Shown: positions 18,000 through 26,908 of the stretch, in pieces | Layout of the letters: each line of letters opens with the position of its first letter | Numbering within the stretch: position 1 is the stretch's first letter | NCBI RefSeq assembly: GCF_023006505.1 | Contig: NZ_JALBGV010000001.1 | Span: forward strand, 62,001 to 126,000 | DNA from: Neorhizobium sp. SHOUNA12A | GTDB taxonomy: Bacteria > Pseudomonadota > Alphaproteobacteria > Rhizobiales > Rhizobiaceae | Direction: 5' to 3' | DNA length: 64,000 nucleotides | Position numbers and translations under genes: made by a program | The notes under the pieces: generated by a model | Seen by the model: the letters and a program-made list of their open reading frames with translations, nothing else | Databases searched by the model: none | What the model was told of the DNA's origin: nothing

Positions 18000-18998
18000 T
18001 TATCGTCTATGCTCGAAACCGAGCTTCCGGCCGAGCCGGGAGGCGTAGAACTCCCCGATAATGCCCCGCCGGAAGACGAGGACGCAGACCATGAAGATCA
18101 CGCCGGTGACGATCGTTACCGGAAATTGCGACGTCGCCAGATAGTTCTGCAGCGTGACCACCAGGCCGGCTCCGAAGATCGGCCCGATCAGCGTGCCGAT
18201 CCCGCCGAGCAGCGTCATCAGGATCACTTCGCCGGACATCTGCCAAGCGACATCCGTCAGCGTCGCGAACTGGAAGACCAGCGCCTTCAGCCCGCCCGCA
18301 AGGCCGGCCAGCGCCGCCGACATCACGAAGGCGCCGAGCTTGTAGCGGGCGACGGAATAGCCGAGCGAAATGGCGCGCGGCTCGTTCTCGCGGATCGACC
18401 GGAGGATCATGCCGAAGGGCGAGTTGATGAACCGCCAGATGATCACCATGCCGATCAGGAACACGGCCAGCACGAAATAATACATGTTGGTCGAGCCCGA
18501 GAGATCGATGAAGCCGAACAGATGGCCGCGCGGTACCGACTGGATGCCGTCCTCGCCCTCGGTAAACTTCGCCTGCAGGCAGAAGAAAAAGAACATCTGC
18601 GACAGAGCCAGCGTGATCATCGCGAAATAGATGCCCTGCCGGCGGATCGCGAAGAACCCCATGATCAGGCCGAGCAACGCAGCGCCCACGACGCCGGTCA
18701 GAATGCCGAGTTCCGGTGGAAAGCCCCATTCCTTGACCACATGGGCGGTGAAATAGGCCGCCCCGCCGAAGAAGGTCGCATGACCGAAGGAGAGCAGCCC
18801 GGTATAACCGAGCAGCAGGTTGAAGGCGCAGGCAAACAGCGCGAAGCACAAGAGCTTCATCAGGAAGATCGGGTAGAAGAACATCGGCGCGAGGATCAGG
18901 GCCACGAGACCGATGATCAGGAAGATCGCATAGGTCCTGGAAGCGGTGGCCGACCGTTCGATACGCGGCTTGGCAGCGGTTTGGGTCATCTCGCTCAT
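18000..18998 (-). CDS. livM: Branched-chain amino acid-type ABC importer permease LivM
   Basis: About 332 residues with 8-10 membrane segments and the LivM hallmarks LLGYTGLLSFGHATFFGGAA, FGMILRSIRENEPRAISLGY and TLLGGIGTLIGPIFGAGLV. It forms the channel with LivH. The start is uncertain: ATG at 18998 fits just inside the livH stop; 19007 and 18989 are alternatives. The gene is the last of a five-gene unit livK-livG-livF-livH-livM. Confidence 0.9.
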   Translation of the reverse strand: MSEMTQTAAKPRIERSATASRTYAIFLIIGLVALILAPMFFYPIFLMKLLCFALFACAFNLLLGYTGLLSFGHATFFGGAAYFTAHVVKEWGFPPELGILTGVVGAALLGLIMGFFAIRRQGIYFAMITLALSQMFFFFCLQAKFTEGEDGIQSVPRGHLFGFIDLSGSTNMYYFVLAVFLIGMVIIWRFINSPFGMILRSIRENEPRAISLGYSVARYKLGAFVMSAALAGLAGGLKALVFQFATLTDVAWQMSGEVILMTLLGGIGTLIGPIFGAGLVVTLQNYLATSQFPVTIVTGVIFMVCVLVFRRGIIGEFYASRLGRKLGFEHRR

Positions 18999-18999
18999 C

Positions 19000-19887
19000 T
19001 CACGCATCCCGTCCGAAAAGGCCGGCTGGCCGGAGTAGAAGCACGATCGCCATGATCACGAAGATCACGATGTTGGATGCTTCCGGATAGAACACCTTGG
19101 TGAGGCCCTCTGCAATACCGAGCATGTAGCCGGTGAGGATGGCGCCCATGATCGAGCCCATGCCGCCGACCACGACCACCGCGAAAACGACGATGATGAT
19201 GTTCGAACCCATCAGCGGCGAGACCTGGTAGATCGGCGCAGCCAGCACGCCAGCAAAGGCGGCGAGTGCTGCCCCCAGCCCGTAGGTCAGCGTCAGGAGC
19301 ACCGGCACGTTGACGCCGAAAGCCTGGACCAGGACCGGGTTTTCCGTAGCGGCGCGCAGATAGGCGCCAAGCTTGGTCTTCTCGATCAGCAGCCATGTGC
19401 CAATGCAGGCGACCAGCGACACGACGACCACCCAGCCACGATAGATGGGCAGGAACATGAAGCCGAGGTTGGTGCCGCCGGCCAGCTGCGCCGGCACCGA
19501 ATAAGGCTGGCCCGCGGCACCATAGAGATACCGGAACGTGCCTTCGATGGCCAGCGCCAGGCCGAACGTGAAGAGCAGGCCATAAAGCGGATCGAGATTG
19601 TAGAGCCGAGACAACATCGTCCGTTCGATGACGGCTCCGAACAGGCCGACGACGATCGGCCCGAGGATCAGCGCGACCCAATAGTTGATGCCGAAATATT
19701 CCAGCATCAGCATCGCCGCAAAGGCGCCGAGCATGTATTGCGCACCATGGGCGAAGTTGATGACGCGCAGAAGGCCGAAGATGACCGCAAGGCCGAGGCT
19801 CAGGAGCGCGTAGAAGGACCCGTTGATCAGGCCGATCAGGAGCTGCCCGAGAAAGGCCTGAAGCGGTATGCCGAAGATCATCGTCAT
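19000..19887 (-). CDS. livH: Branched-chain amino acid-type ABC importer permease LivH
   Basis: A 295-residue permease with LivH motifs: GLINGSFYALLSLGLAVIFG, VINFAHGAQYMLGAF and GGMGSIMGAILTGYMLGIAE. The ATG at 19887 follows GGGAG; the frame extends further upstream into livF but without support. Its stop codon overlaps the livM start region, so the two permeases are coupled. Confidence 0.92.
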   Translation of the reverse strand: MTMIFGIPLQAFLGQLLIGLINGSFYALLSLGLAVIFGLLRVINFAHGAQYMLGAFAAMLMLEYFGINYWVALILGPIVVGLFGAVIERTMLSRLYNLDPLYGLLFTFGLALAIEGTFRYLYGAAGQPYSVPAQLAGGTNLGFMFLPIYRGWVVVVSLVACIGTWLLIEKTKLGAYLRAATENPVLVQAFGVNVPVLLTLTYGLGAALAAFAGVLAAPIYQVSPLMGSNIIIVVFAVVVVGGMGSIMGAILTGYMLGIAEGLTKVFYPEASNIVIFVIMAIVLLLRPAGLFGRDA

Positions 19888-19891
19888 AACG

Positions 19892-20596
19892 TCACACTCC
19901 CAGCACTTTATGCAGCATGTCCATCTTCCCCGGCAGCTCAGCCACCGGGAAATTCGCGACCATCCGCCCATGATCCATCAGATAGAACCGGTCGGCGACG
20001 CGGCTCGCGAAGCGGAAATTCTGCTCCACCAGAAGCACCGTCATGCCGCGTTCCTTCAGCGTCTTCAGCACCTCGCCGATCCGCTGCACGATAACCGGAG
20101 CCAGGCCTTCGGTCGGCTCGTCCAATATCAGAAGCTTAACGCCGGTGCGCAGGATGCGGGCGATTGCCAGCATCTGCTGTTCGCCACCGGAAAGCTTGGT
20201 GCCGGGGCTGGAGCGGCGTTCCTGAAGGTTGGGGAAGAGCTCGTAGATCTCCTCGAGCGACATGCCGCCTTCGGCCACCACCGGTGGCAGCATCAGGTTT
20301 TCCTCGACCGTCAATGTCGAAAAAATGCCGCGCTCTTCCGGCACGAAGCCGATGCCGTTATGCGCGGTCTTGTGCAGCGGCACGTTGGCCATATCCTTGC
20401 CGGCAAAGCGGATTTCGCCCTTCCGCTCGCGGATGATGCCGACGATGGTCCTCAGCGTCGTCGTCTTACCGACGCCGTTGCGGCCGAGAATGGTGATCGT
20501 CTCGCCCTCGCCGACCGTCATGTCGACGCCGTGCAGGACGTGGCTTTCGCCGTACCAGGCATTGAGGTTGGAAACTTGCAACAAGGGTGCCATCAA
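19892..20596 (-). CDS. livF: Branched-chain amino acid-type ABC importer ATPase LivF
   Basis: A 234-residue ABC ATPase: Walker A GRNGVGKTTTLRTIVG, signature LSGGEQQMLAIARIL, Walker B LLILDEPTEGLAP. It overlaps livG by 4 bases. LivF and LivG together drive the importer. Confidence 0.92.
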   Translation of the reverse strand: MMAPLLQVSNLNAWYGESHVLHGVDMTVGEGETITILGRNGVGKTTTLRTIVGIIRERKGEIRFAGKDMANVPLHKTAHNGIGFVPEERGIFSTLTVEENLMLPPVVAEGGMSLEEIYELFPNLQERRSSPGTKLSGGEQQMLAIARILRTGVKLLILDEPTEGLAPVIVQRIGEVLKTLKERGMTVLLVEQNFRFASRVADRFYLMDHGRMVANFPVAELPGKMDMLHKVLGV

Positions 20597-21375
20597 GCCT
20601 CCTCCGTGCCCATATAGGCGGTGCGGACCCGCGGATCCTGGCTGACGGTGGCATAGTCGCCCTCGGCGAGGATTTCGCCACGCTGGAGCACCGTCACATG
20701 GTGGCAGATGTCGGCGACGACAGAGAGATTGTGTTCGACCATCAGCACCGCACGGGTCTTTGCCACCTCGCGAATGATGTTGGAAACGGTGCCAATATCC
20801 TCCTGCCCCATGCCGGCCATCGGCTCGTCAAGCAGCAGCACCTTGGGATCGAGCGCCAGCGTCGTCGCGATCTCCAGCACGCGCTTGCGGCCATAGGAAA
20901 GGTCGGCGGCGAGCGCATTGCGTTCGCGCTTCAGGCCGACCGACTCGATCAATTCGTCGGCCCGCGCATTCAGCCGATCGAGCGAGGAGACGGGCAGCCA
21001 GAACTGCGTCGAAAGCCCGCTCTGTCGCTGCAGCGCGACGCGCACGTTGTCGAGCACCGTCAGATGCGGAAAGACCGCCGAAATCTGGAAGGACCGCACC
21101 AGCCCCATCCGCGCGATCCTGTCCGGCTGCGTTCTGGTGATGTCGGTGCCCAGAAGCGTGATCGAACCCGCCGTCGGCTGCAGGAATTTGGTGAGCAGGT
21201 TGAAGACCGTGGTCTTGCCTGCGCCGTTCGGGCCGATCAAGGCGTGGACACGCGCGTGACGGACGTCGAGATCGACGTTCTTCACCGCCATGAAGGCGCC
21301 GAAGCTCTTCGAGAGGCCGCGGGCGGATAACACCACCCGCGGCTCTTCTTGTTTTGCTGTTGCGGCGACCGCCAT
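20593..21375 (-). CDS. livG: Branched-chain amino acid-type ABC importer ATPase LivG
   Basis: A 260-residue ABC ATPase: Walker A GPNGAGKTTVFNLLTKFL, LivG-type VRSFQISAVFPHLTVLDNV, Walker B VLLLDEPMAGMG, and the C-terminal EHNLSVV element. The signature is degenerate (DLSYGRKRVLEIA), as usual for LivG. Its start codon is shared with the last base of the binding-protein gene. Confidence 0.92.
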   Translation of the reverse strand: MAVAATAKQEEPRVVLSARGLSKSFGAFMAVKNVDLDVRHARVHALIGPNGAGKTTVFNLLTKFLQPTAGSITLLGTDITRTQPDRIARMGLVRSFQISAVFPHLTVLDNVRVALQRQSGLSTQFWLPVSSLDRLNARADELIESVGLKRERNALAADLSYGRKRVLEIATTLALDPKVLLLDEPMAGMGQEDIGTVSNIIREVAKTRAVLMVEHNLSVVADICHHVTVLQRGEILAEGDYATVSQDPRVRTAYMGTEEA

Positions 21376-22601
21376 TACTTCACCAGATCGCAGCCGCTCT
21401 TGGCGGGATCCATGTAGGCCTCTTTGCCGGGGATGGTGGCCAGCACCGTGAAATAATCCCAGGGCTCCTTGCTTTCGCCCGGCTTCTTGACCTGCAGCAG
21501 GTACATGTCGTGGATCATCCGACCGTTCTTGGCGACTGTACCGCCGCGGGCGTAGAAATCGTCCACCGGCATTTCGTGCAGCGCCTTGGAAACGGCATCC
21601 GCATCGTCGGTGCCGGCTTTCTGGACCGCCTTCAGATACTGCGTGACCGCCGAATAGGTGCCGCTATGGACCATGTTCGGCATCTTCTTGGTGCGGGCGA
21701 AGAACTTTTTCGCAAACTCCCGGCTCTTGTCGTCGAGGTTCCAGTAATAACCTTCCGTCAGGGTCAGGCCCTGTGCCGCCTGCAGGCCGAGGCCGTGCAC
21801 TTCGGCGAGCGTGAAGAGCAGCGCCGCAAGGCGTTGGCCGCCGGCGGTGATGCCGAACTCCGCCGCCTGCTTGATGGCGTTCGCCGTGTCGAGACCGGCA
21901 TTGGCAAGACCGATGACCTTGGCACCGGAAGACTGGGCCTGCAGCAGGAAGGACGAGAAATCGGTGGTGGCGAGCGGATGGCGGACCGCGCCGACGATCT
22001 TGCCGCCGGAAGACTTCACGAAATCGCCGGTCTGCTGTTCCAGCGAATAACCGAAGGCGTAATCGGCGGTGAGGAAAAACCAGCTGTCGCCGCCCTGCTT
22101 GACGAGCGCGCCGCCGGTGCCGACCGCGAGCGCATGCGTGTCATAGGCCCAGTGGAAGCCATAGGGGGTGCAGGCCTTGCCGGTCAGATCGGTGGTCGCC
22201 GCGCCCGTGACGATGTCGATCTTCTTCTTTTCCTTGCCGATCGCCTGCACGGCGAGCGCGACAGACGAGGTCGTCAGTTCCATGATCGCATCGACCTGCT
22301 GCGTGTCGTACCACTGGCGGGCGATGTTGGAGGCGATATCCGGCTTGTTCTGATGGTCGGCATCGACGATCTCGATCGGCTGCCCCAGAACCTTGCCACC
22401 GAAATCCTCGACCGCCATCTTGGCCGCCTCGACCGACGACTTGCCGCCGAACTCGGAATAGACGCCCGACTGGTCGTTCAGGATGCCGATCTTGACCTTG
22501 TTGTCGGACACGCCCCCGGGCGCGCTCTGCGCGAATGCCGCGCTGCTTGCGAGAAGCACTGCCAGGGACGTTACAAGTGATGTCAGAATTGTCTTGTGCA
22601 T
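21375..22601 (-). CDS. ABC importer substrate-binding protein, LivK/amide-urea type
   Basis: A 408-residue periplasmic binding protein with a signal peptide (MHKTILTSLVTSLAVLLASS..., cut after AFA). It has the type I fold of the Leu/Ile/Val-binding family: VKIGILNDQSGVYSEFGGKS, ADHQNKPDIASNIARQWYD and ITGAA-like hinge VTGAATTDLTGKACTPYGFH. It is longer than classic LivK (about 370) and resembles the broad family used for amino acids, urea, aromatic acids and similar ligands, so the ligand is open. GGGAGGAG precedes the ATG. First gene of the liv-type operon. Confidence 0.9.
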   Translation of the reverse strand: MHKTILTSLVTSLAVLLASSAAFAQSAPGGVSDNKVKIGILNDQSGVYSEFGGKSSVEAAKMAVEDFGGKVLGQPIEIVDADHQNKPDIASNIARQWYDTQQVDAIMELTTSSVALAVQAIGKEKKKIDIVTGAATTDLTGKACTPYGFHWAYDTHALAVGTGGALVKQGGDSWFFLTADYAFGYSLEQQTGDFVKSSGGKIVGAVRHPLATTDFSSFLLQAQSSGAKVIGLANAGLDTANAIKQAAEFGITAGGQRLAALLFTLAEVHGLGLQAAQGLTLTEGYYWNLDDKSREFAKKFFARTKKMPNMVHSGTYSAVTQYLKAVQKAGTDDADAVSKALHEMPVDDFYARGGTVAKNGRMIHDMYLLQVKKPGESKEPWDYFTVLATIPGKEAYMDPAKSGCDLVK

Positions 22602-22744
22602 GATTTCTCCTCCCAGAGAATGTGCCCAGAAAATTTGGCCAGAGGTCTGTTCAAAATTGGTGAGCCGTTCTCCTCAAAGCGGCTGCTCCGGATTGCATGG
22701 TTCAGGAAAACCGCCGTTGACGCAAGCAGGTCTCTGTAATTAAT

Positions 22745-22763
22745 TGCAAACAGCATCTGTGCA
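22745..22763. promoter_or_regulatory. Candidate LysR site between the liv-type operon and its LysR gene
   Basis: An inverted repeat ACAG-CAT-CTGT (22750-22760) is framed by TGCA at both ends. It lies about 25 bp before the LysR start in the 184-bp divergent region, a normal place for an autoregulatory site. No other signal was recognised in that gap. Confidence 0.3.
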
Positions 22764-22785
22764 TTTTTGAACAGACGGGAACGTA

Positions 22786-23775
22786 TTGAGCAACAATCAG
22801 AACTTCACCTGGGACGATCTTCAATATTTTCTGGCAGTGGCGCGCAGCGGCCAGCTGTCCACCGCAGCCCGCCAATTGCGCACCAGCCACGCCACCGTGT
22901 CCCGGCGTATCGACCGGCTGGAATTCGCACTCAAGGTCAAGCTGTTCGAGCGCAATCCACGTGGTTATGTCCTGACCAGCATGGGCCAGCGGTTCATCGA
23001 GACCGCGGAACGGATCGAGACCGAGGCGGACCGGCTGCAGGCGGATGTCGCCTCGGGCACCACGGCACAGCGCGGCGTGGTGCGCTTAAGCACGCCGGAA
23101 GGGTTTGCGAATTTCTTCTTCGCCGACAAGATCCGCAGCTTCTGCGACAGCCATCCGAACATCTCGCTGGAACTGGTGACGATCCAGCAGATCATGTCGC
23201 TGTCGCGCAAGGAGGCGGATATCGCGGTCTCGCTCGATCCGCCGAAGGAAGGGCCTTATCTTACGGAAAAGCTTACCGACTACAGCCTCAACGTCTATGG
23301 GGCGAAATCCTACCTGTCCAAGGTGGGTCCGATCCGCAGCCGGCAGGATCTGCTGTCGCATCCGTTCATCGGCTATATCGAGGACATGATCTTCGCGCCA
23401 GGGCTAGACTATCTCGGCGACGTCCATCCGGGCATCAAGGCGCGCTTCCAGAGCTCCAGCATTTTTGCGCAATTGACCGCGACGCTGAACGGGCTCGGCC
23501 TCTGCGTGCTGCCGCATTTCATCACCCGCGTCCAGCCTGACCTCGAAATCGTGCTACCGGAGGAGGTGGAGCTGAGACGCGGCTACTGGCTGATGTGCCA
23601 TCGGGACCTGAGCCAGATCCCGCGCGTGCGGATGGTGACGGACTATATCTTCCAGTCCGTCCGGGCCAATCAGCACGCCTTCCTCAGGAGTTACCAGGCT
23701 CCCGAGGAAGGCGCTCGCCGTCACTCCGCTGCCATCGGCAGGTCGTCGTCGCGGCTGTCGAAAAGGTCGCCCTGA
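22786..23775 (+). CDS. LysR-family transcriptional regulator
   Basis: A 329-residue LysR protein. The helix-turn-helix is near the N-terminus (FLAVARSGQLSTAARQLRTS, then VSRRIDRLE). The effector domain begins near residue 95 (RGVVRLSTPEGFANFFFADK). TTG at 22786 is the likely start (SNNQNFTWDDLQYFLAVARS), with GGGAA just upstream. It is divergent from the liv-type importer and probably controls it. The last 55 bp run antisense into the 3' end of the RND pump gene; the tail beyond about residue 300 is serine/arginine-rich and poorly conserved in appearance. Confidence 0.85.
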   Translation: MSNNQNFTWDDLQYFLAVARSGQLSTAARQLRTSHATVSRRIDRLEFALKVKLFERNPRGYVLTSMGQRFIETAERIETEADRLQADVASGTTAQRGVVRLSTPEGFANFFFADKIRSFCDSHPNISLELVTIQQIMSLSRKEADIAVSLDPPKEGPYLTEKLTDYSLNVYGAKSYLSKVGPIRSRQDLLSHPFIGYIEDMIFAPGLDYLGDVHPGIKARFQSSSIFAQLTATLNGLGLCVLPHFITRVQPDLEIVLPEEVELRRGYWLMCHRDLSQIPRVRMVTDYIFQSVRANQHAFLRSYQAPEEGARRHSAAIGRSSSRLSKRSP

Positions 23776-26700
23776 TTGGCGGGCGTCCTGTCGTCGGTTT
23801 TGGCCTTCTTCGGCTCGCGGCCGAAGAAGAGGGCATAGGCGGCCGGGAGGACCAGGATGGTCAGCACGGTGGCAACCAAGATGCCGCCCATCATCGCATA
23901 GGCGAGCGGACCCCAGAACACGCCGCGCGAGATCGGGTACAGCGCCAGCACGGCTGTCAGCGCCGTCAGCATGATCGGCCGGAAACGACGCACGGCCGCG
24001 CCGACGATCGCCTCCATCCGCTCCATGCCGGCCGCGATGTCCTGGTCGATCTGGTCGACCAGGATGATCGAGTTGCGGATGATGATGCCGAGCAGCGCGA
24101 TGACCCCGAGGATCGCCACGAAGCCGAACGGCGCGCCGGTCAGGAGCAGCGCCATGGCGGCGCCGATGATGCCGAGCGGGCCGGTTGCCAGCACCATCAT
24201 CGCTTTGCCGAAATGCTGCAGCTGGATCATCAGCAGCACGAGGATGACCAGGAGCATGATCGGTGCCTTGGCAGCGATCGAGTTCTGGCTTTCGGCTGCA
24301 TCCTCCGCACCGCCCTGGATGTCGACATGGTAGCCGGCAGGCAGGCTGGCGCGCAGGTCAGCCATGCTGTTGTAGAGGTTGAGCGACACCTGGGTCGGTT
24401 CCACGCCGTCCGGCAGCGTCGCCTTGACGGTGATCGTCGGCAGGCGGTCGCGGCGCCACTCGATACCCTGTTCGAGAACCGGCACGACCTTGGCGATCTG
24501 CGAGACCGGCACGAAGCCGCCGAAATCCGTCGGCACGTAGACCGACTGGACGGCCGAGAGCAGGTTGCGGGTGGCATCCGGCTCGCGGACAACGATCGAG
24601 ACCGTCTCTTCGCCATCGCGGAAGTCGCTGATCGGCGCACCGGCGGTAGCCGATTGCAGCATCTGGCGGACGCGCTGGGAGGTGACGCCGAGAGCGCGGG
24701 CGCGATCCTGGTCGATGACCAGTTTCATGGCCGTCACCGGTTCCATCCAGTCGTCGTGGATGGCGCCGAACAGCGGCTGCTGCTGGTAACGTTCCTTGAC
24801 CTGGTCGGCGATCCGGCGGACTTCCGCCGCGTCGGGACCGGTGACACGCATCTGGACGGGCCAGCCGACCGGCGGGCCGAGGAACAGACGATCGACCTTG
24901 CCGCGTACGGTCGGGAAGTCCTGTGCGAGGATACCCCTGAGCTTGACGATCAGCCGTTCGCGGGCGTCCACGTCCTTCGACATGATGAGGAGCTGCGCGT
25001 AGTTCGGGTTGCGGAGCTGCTGGTCGAGCGGCAGGAAGAAGCGCGGGGCGCCTTCGCCGATATAGGTCGCGACGAAGGTCTTGTCCTGGTCGGGCAGGAT
25101 CTTGTCTTCAAGGGCTTTTGCCTGGCGTTCCACTTCCTCGATGGCCGTGCCTTCCGGCAGCCACAGATCGACGAGGATTTCCGGCCGCGAGGACTGCGGG
25201 AAGAAGCTCTGCGGGATGAACTGGAAGGACCAGAGACTGCCCGCGAAGACGCCGAGGGTGAGGAGCAGCACGATCGCCCTGTGACGCACGGACCAGCCGA
25301 CCGCACGTCGGACACCACGATACATCCGTGTGTCGTAAGCATCGTGATGGGTGCCTGCGTGCGCCCGCTGCTTGAGGATCATGTAGCCGAGCCAGGGAGT
25401 GAAATAGACGGCCACGAACCACGACACGACGAGCGCGATGCCCACCACGTAGAACAGCGTGCGCACGTATTCGCCGGCGGTGGAATCGGCGAACCCGACC
25501 GGGATGAAGCCGGCAGTGGTGATCAATGTGCCGGTCAGCATTGGAAAGGCGGTGGATGAATAGGCGAAGGTGGCGGCATCGAGGCGTGCGAGCCCCTCCT
25601 CCAGCTTCCGTTCCATCATCTCGACGACGATCATCGCATCGTCGACGAGCAGGCCGAGCGCGATGATCAGCGCGCCGAGCGAGATGCGCTGCAGCTCGAT
25701 GCCCATGTAGAACATGATCGCGAACGTAGCTGACAGAACCAGCGGAATGGTGATGGCGATGACGATGCCCGAACGCCAGCCGATCGAGATCAGCGAGACG
25801 ATGAGGACGATGACGAGAGCTTCCAGCAGGGCCTGGGTGAATTCGCCGACCGCTTCGGTGACGACTTCCGGCTGGTTGGAGACCTGCTCGACGGATACGC
25901 CGACCGGTAGCGTCTGTTCGAAGCGCTCATAGGTCGCCTCGACCTGATGGCCGACATCGGTGACCTTGAAGCCCTTGGCCATGACGACGCCAAGCTGGAC
26001 GCTGTCGTGGCCGTTGAAGCGGAACTTGCGCTGATAGGGGTTTTCGAGGCCGGCGGTGACGGTGGCGATATCGCCGAGCCGGATCACCTGGCTGCCGGCC
26101 TTGAGGCGTAGTTCGCGGATGTCTTCCGGCGTGGTGACGCCGCCTTCGACCGCGATCCGCACCGACCGATCGGCGGTCTGAACGTTGCCGGCGGGATCGA
26201 TATTGTTCTGGCCGGACAACGCATCGCGGATGTTGAGGACAGTGAGGCCGCGCTCGGCGAGCGCCTTCGACGAAACGTCGATGAAGATCTTCTGCGGCTG
26301 GTCGCCGAGGATGACCGCCTTTTCGACGCCGGGTGTGGCGAGCAGCATGTCGCGGGCCTGGATCGCGAACTGCTTCAGTTCAGGATAGCTGTAGCCTTCA
26401 CCGCTGATCGAGTTGAGGGTGATGTAGGTATCGCCGAACTCGTCGTTGAAATAGGGACCGAGCAGGCCGGCCGGCAGATCCTGGGCGATGTCCCCGACCT
26501 TCTTGCGAACCTGATAGAAGGCGTCGTTGACCTGGGCGGTATTGGTGTCGCCCTTGATCTGTATCGTGGTGATCGCCACGCCGGCGCGGGTATAGGACTT
26601 GACCCAGTCGAGATGCGGGGTTTCCTGCAGCTTTCGCTCGATCTTGTTGACGACCTGGTCCTGCATCTCCTGAATGGAGGCGCCGGGCCAGACGGTCTGC

Positions 26701-26882
26701 ACGACCATGACGCGGAAGGTGAAGTCCGGGTCTTCCTTCTGCCCCATGTTCATGACGCCGAGTGCGCCCATGACGATGATGAGGCCGAAGAGAAAACGGG
26801 CGATGCTCGGATGGGCAATCGCCCAGCGGGACAGGTTGAACCGGGCCTTTTCCTGGGGATTGGCCTGATGAGAGGAGCTCAT
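23721..26882 (-). CDS. RND-family efflux transporter, inner-membrane pump
   Basis: A 1053-residue proton-driven pump with the RND plan: TM1 near residue 30, a large periplasmic loop, TM2-6, a second loop and TM8-12. The proton-relay aspartates are in TM4 (GLLVDDAMIVVEMMERKLEE). Other hallmarks are FTPWLGYMILKQR, NSIILVDQIDQDI and RFRPIMLTALTAVLAL. It exports drugs, detergents or other toxic compounds from the periplasm together with the adaptor encoded 26 bp upstream. No outer-membrane channel gene is present. AAAGGA precedes the ATG. The 3' end overlaps the convergent LysR gene. Confidence 0.93.
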   Translation of the reverse strand: MSSSHQANPQEKARFNLSRWAIAHPSIARFLFGLIIVMGALGVMNMGQKEDPDFTFRVMVVQTVWPGASIQEMQDQVVNKIERKLQETPHLDWVKSYTRAGVAITTIQIKGDTNTAQVNDAFYQVRKKVGDIAQDLPAGLLGPYFNDEFGDTYITLNSISGEGYSYPELKQFAIQARDMLLATPGVEKAVILGDQPQKIFIDVSSKALAERGLTVLNIRDALSGQNNIDPAGNVQTADRSVRIAVEGGVTTPEDIRELRLKAGSQVIRLGDIATVTAGLENPYQRKFRFNGHDSVQLGVVMAKGFKVTDVGHQVEATYERFEQTLPVGVSVEQVSNQPEVVTEAVGEFTQALLEALVIVLIVSLISIGWRSGIVIAITIPLVLSATFAIMFYMGIELQRISLGALIIALGLLVDDAMIVVEMMERKLEEGLARLDAATFAYSSTAFPMLTGTLITTAGFIPVGFADSTAGEYVRTLFYVVGIALVVSWFVAVYFTPWLGYMILKQRAHAGTHHDAYDTRMYRGVRRAVGWSVRHRAIVLLLTLGVFAGSLWSFQFIPQSFFPQSSRPEILVDLWLPEGTAIEEVERQAKALEDKILPDQDKTFVATYIGEGAPRFFLPLDQQLRNPNYAQLLIMSKDVDARERLIVKLRGILAQDFPTVRGKVDRLFLGPPVGWPVQMRVTGPDAAEVRRIADQVKERYQQQPLFGAIHDDWMEPVTAMKLVIDQDRARALGVTSQRVRQMLQSATAGAPISDFRDGEETVSIVVREPDATRNLLSAVQSVYVPTDFGGFVPVSQIAKVVPVLEQGIEWRRDRLPTITVKATLPDGVEPTQVSLNLYNSMADLRASLPAGYHVDIQGGAEDAAESQNSIAAKAPIMLLVILVLLMIQLQHFGKAMMVLATGPLGIIGAAMALLLTGAPFGFVAILGVIALLGIIIRNSIILVDQIDQDIAAGMERMEAIVGAAVRRFRPIMLTALTAVLALYPISRGVFWGPLAYAMMGGILVATVLTILVLPAAYALFFGREPKKAKTDDRTPANQGDLFDSRDDDLPMAAE

Positions 26883-26908
26883 GGTCTTGGGTCCTTTAAG
26901 CCGGGCGA

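Noticed and set aside
23595-25559. 654-codon open frame on the plus strand
   Set aside because: Antisense to the RND pump gene, rich in R/D/H as expected for a shadow frame, with no recognisable domain.
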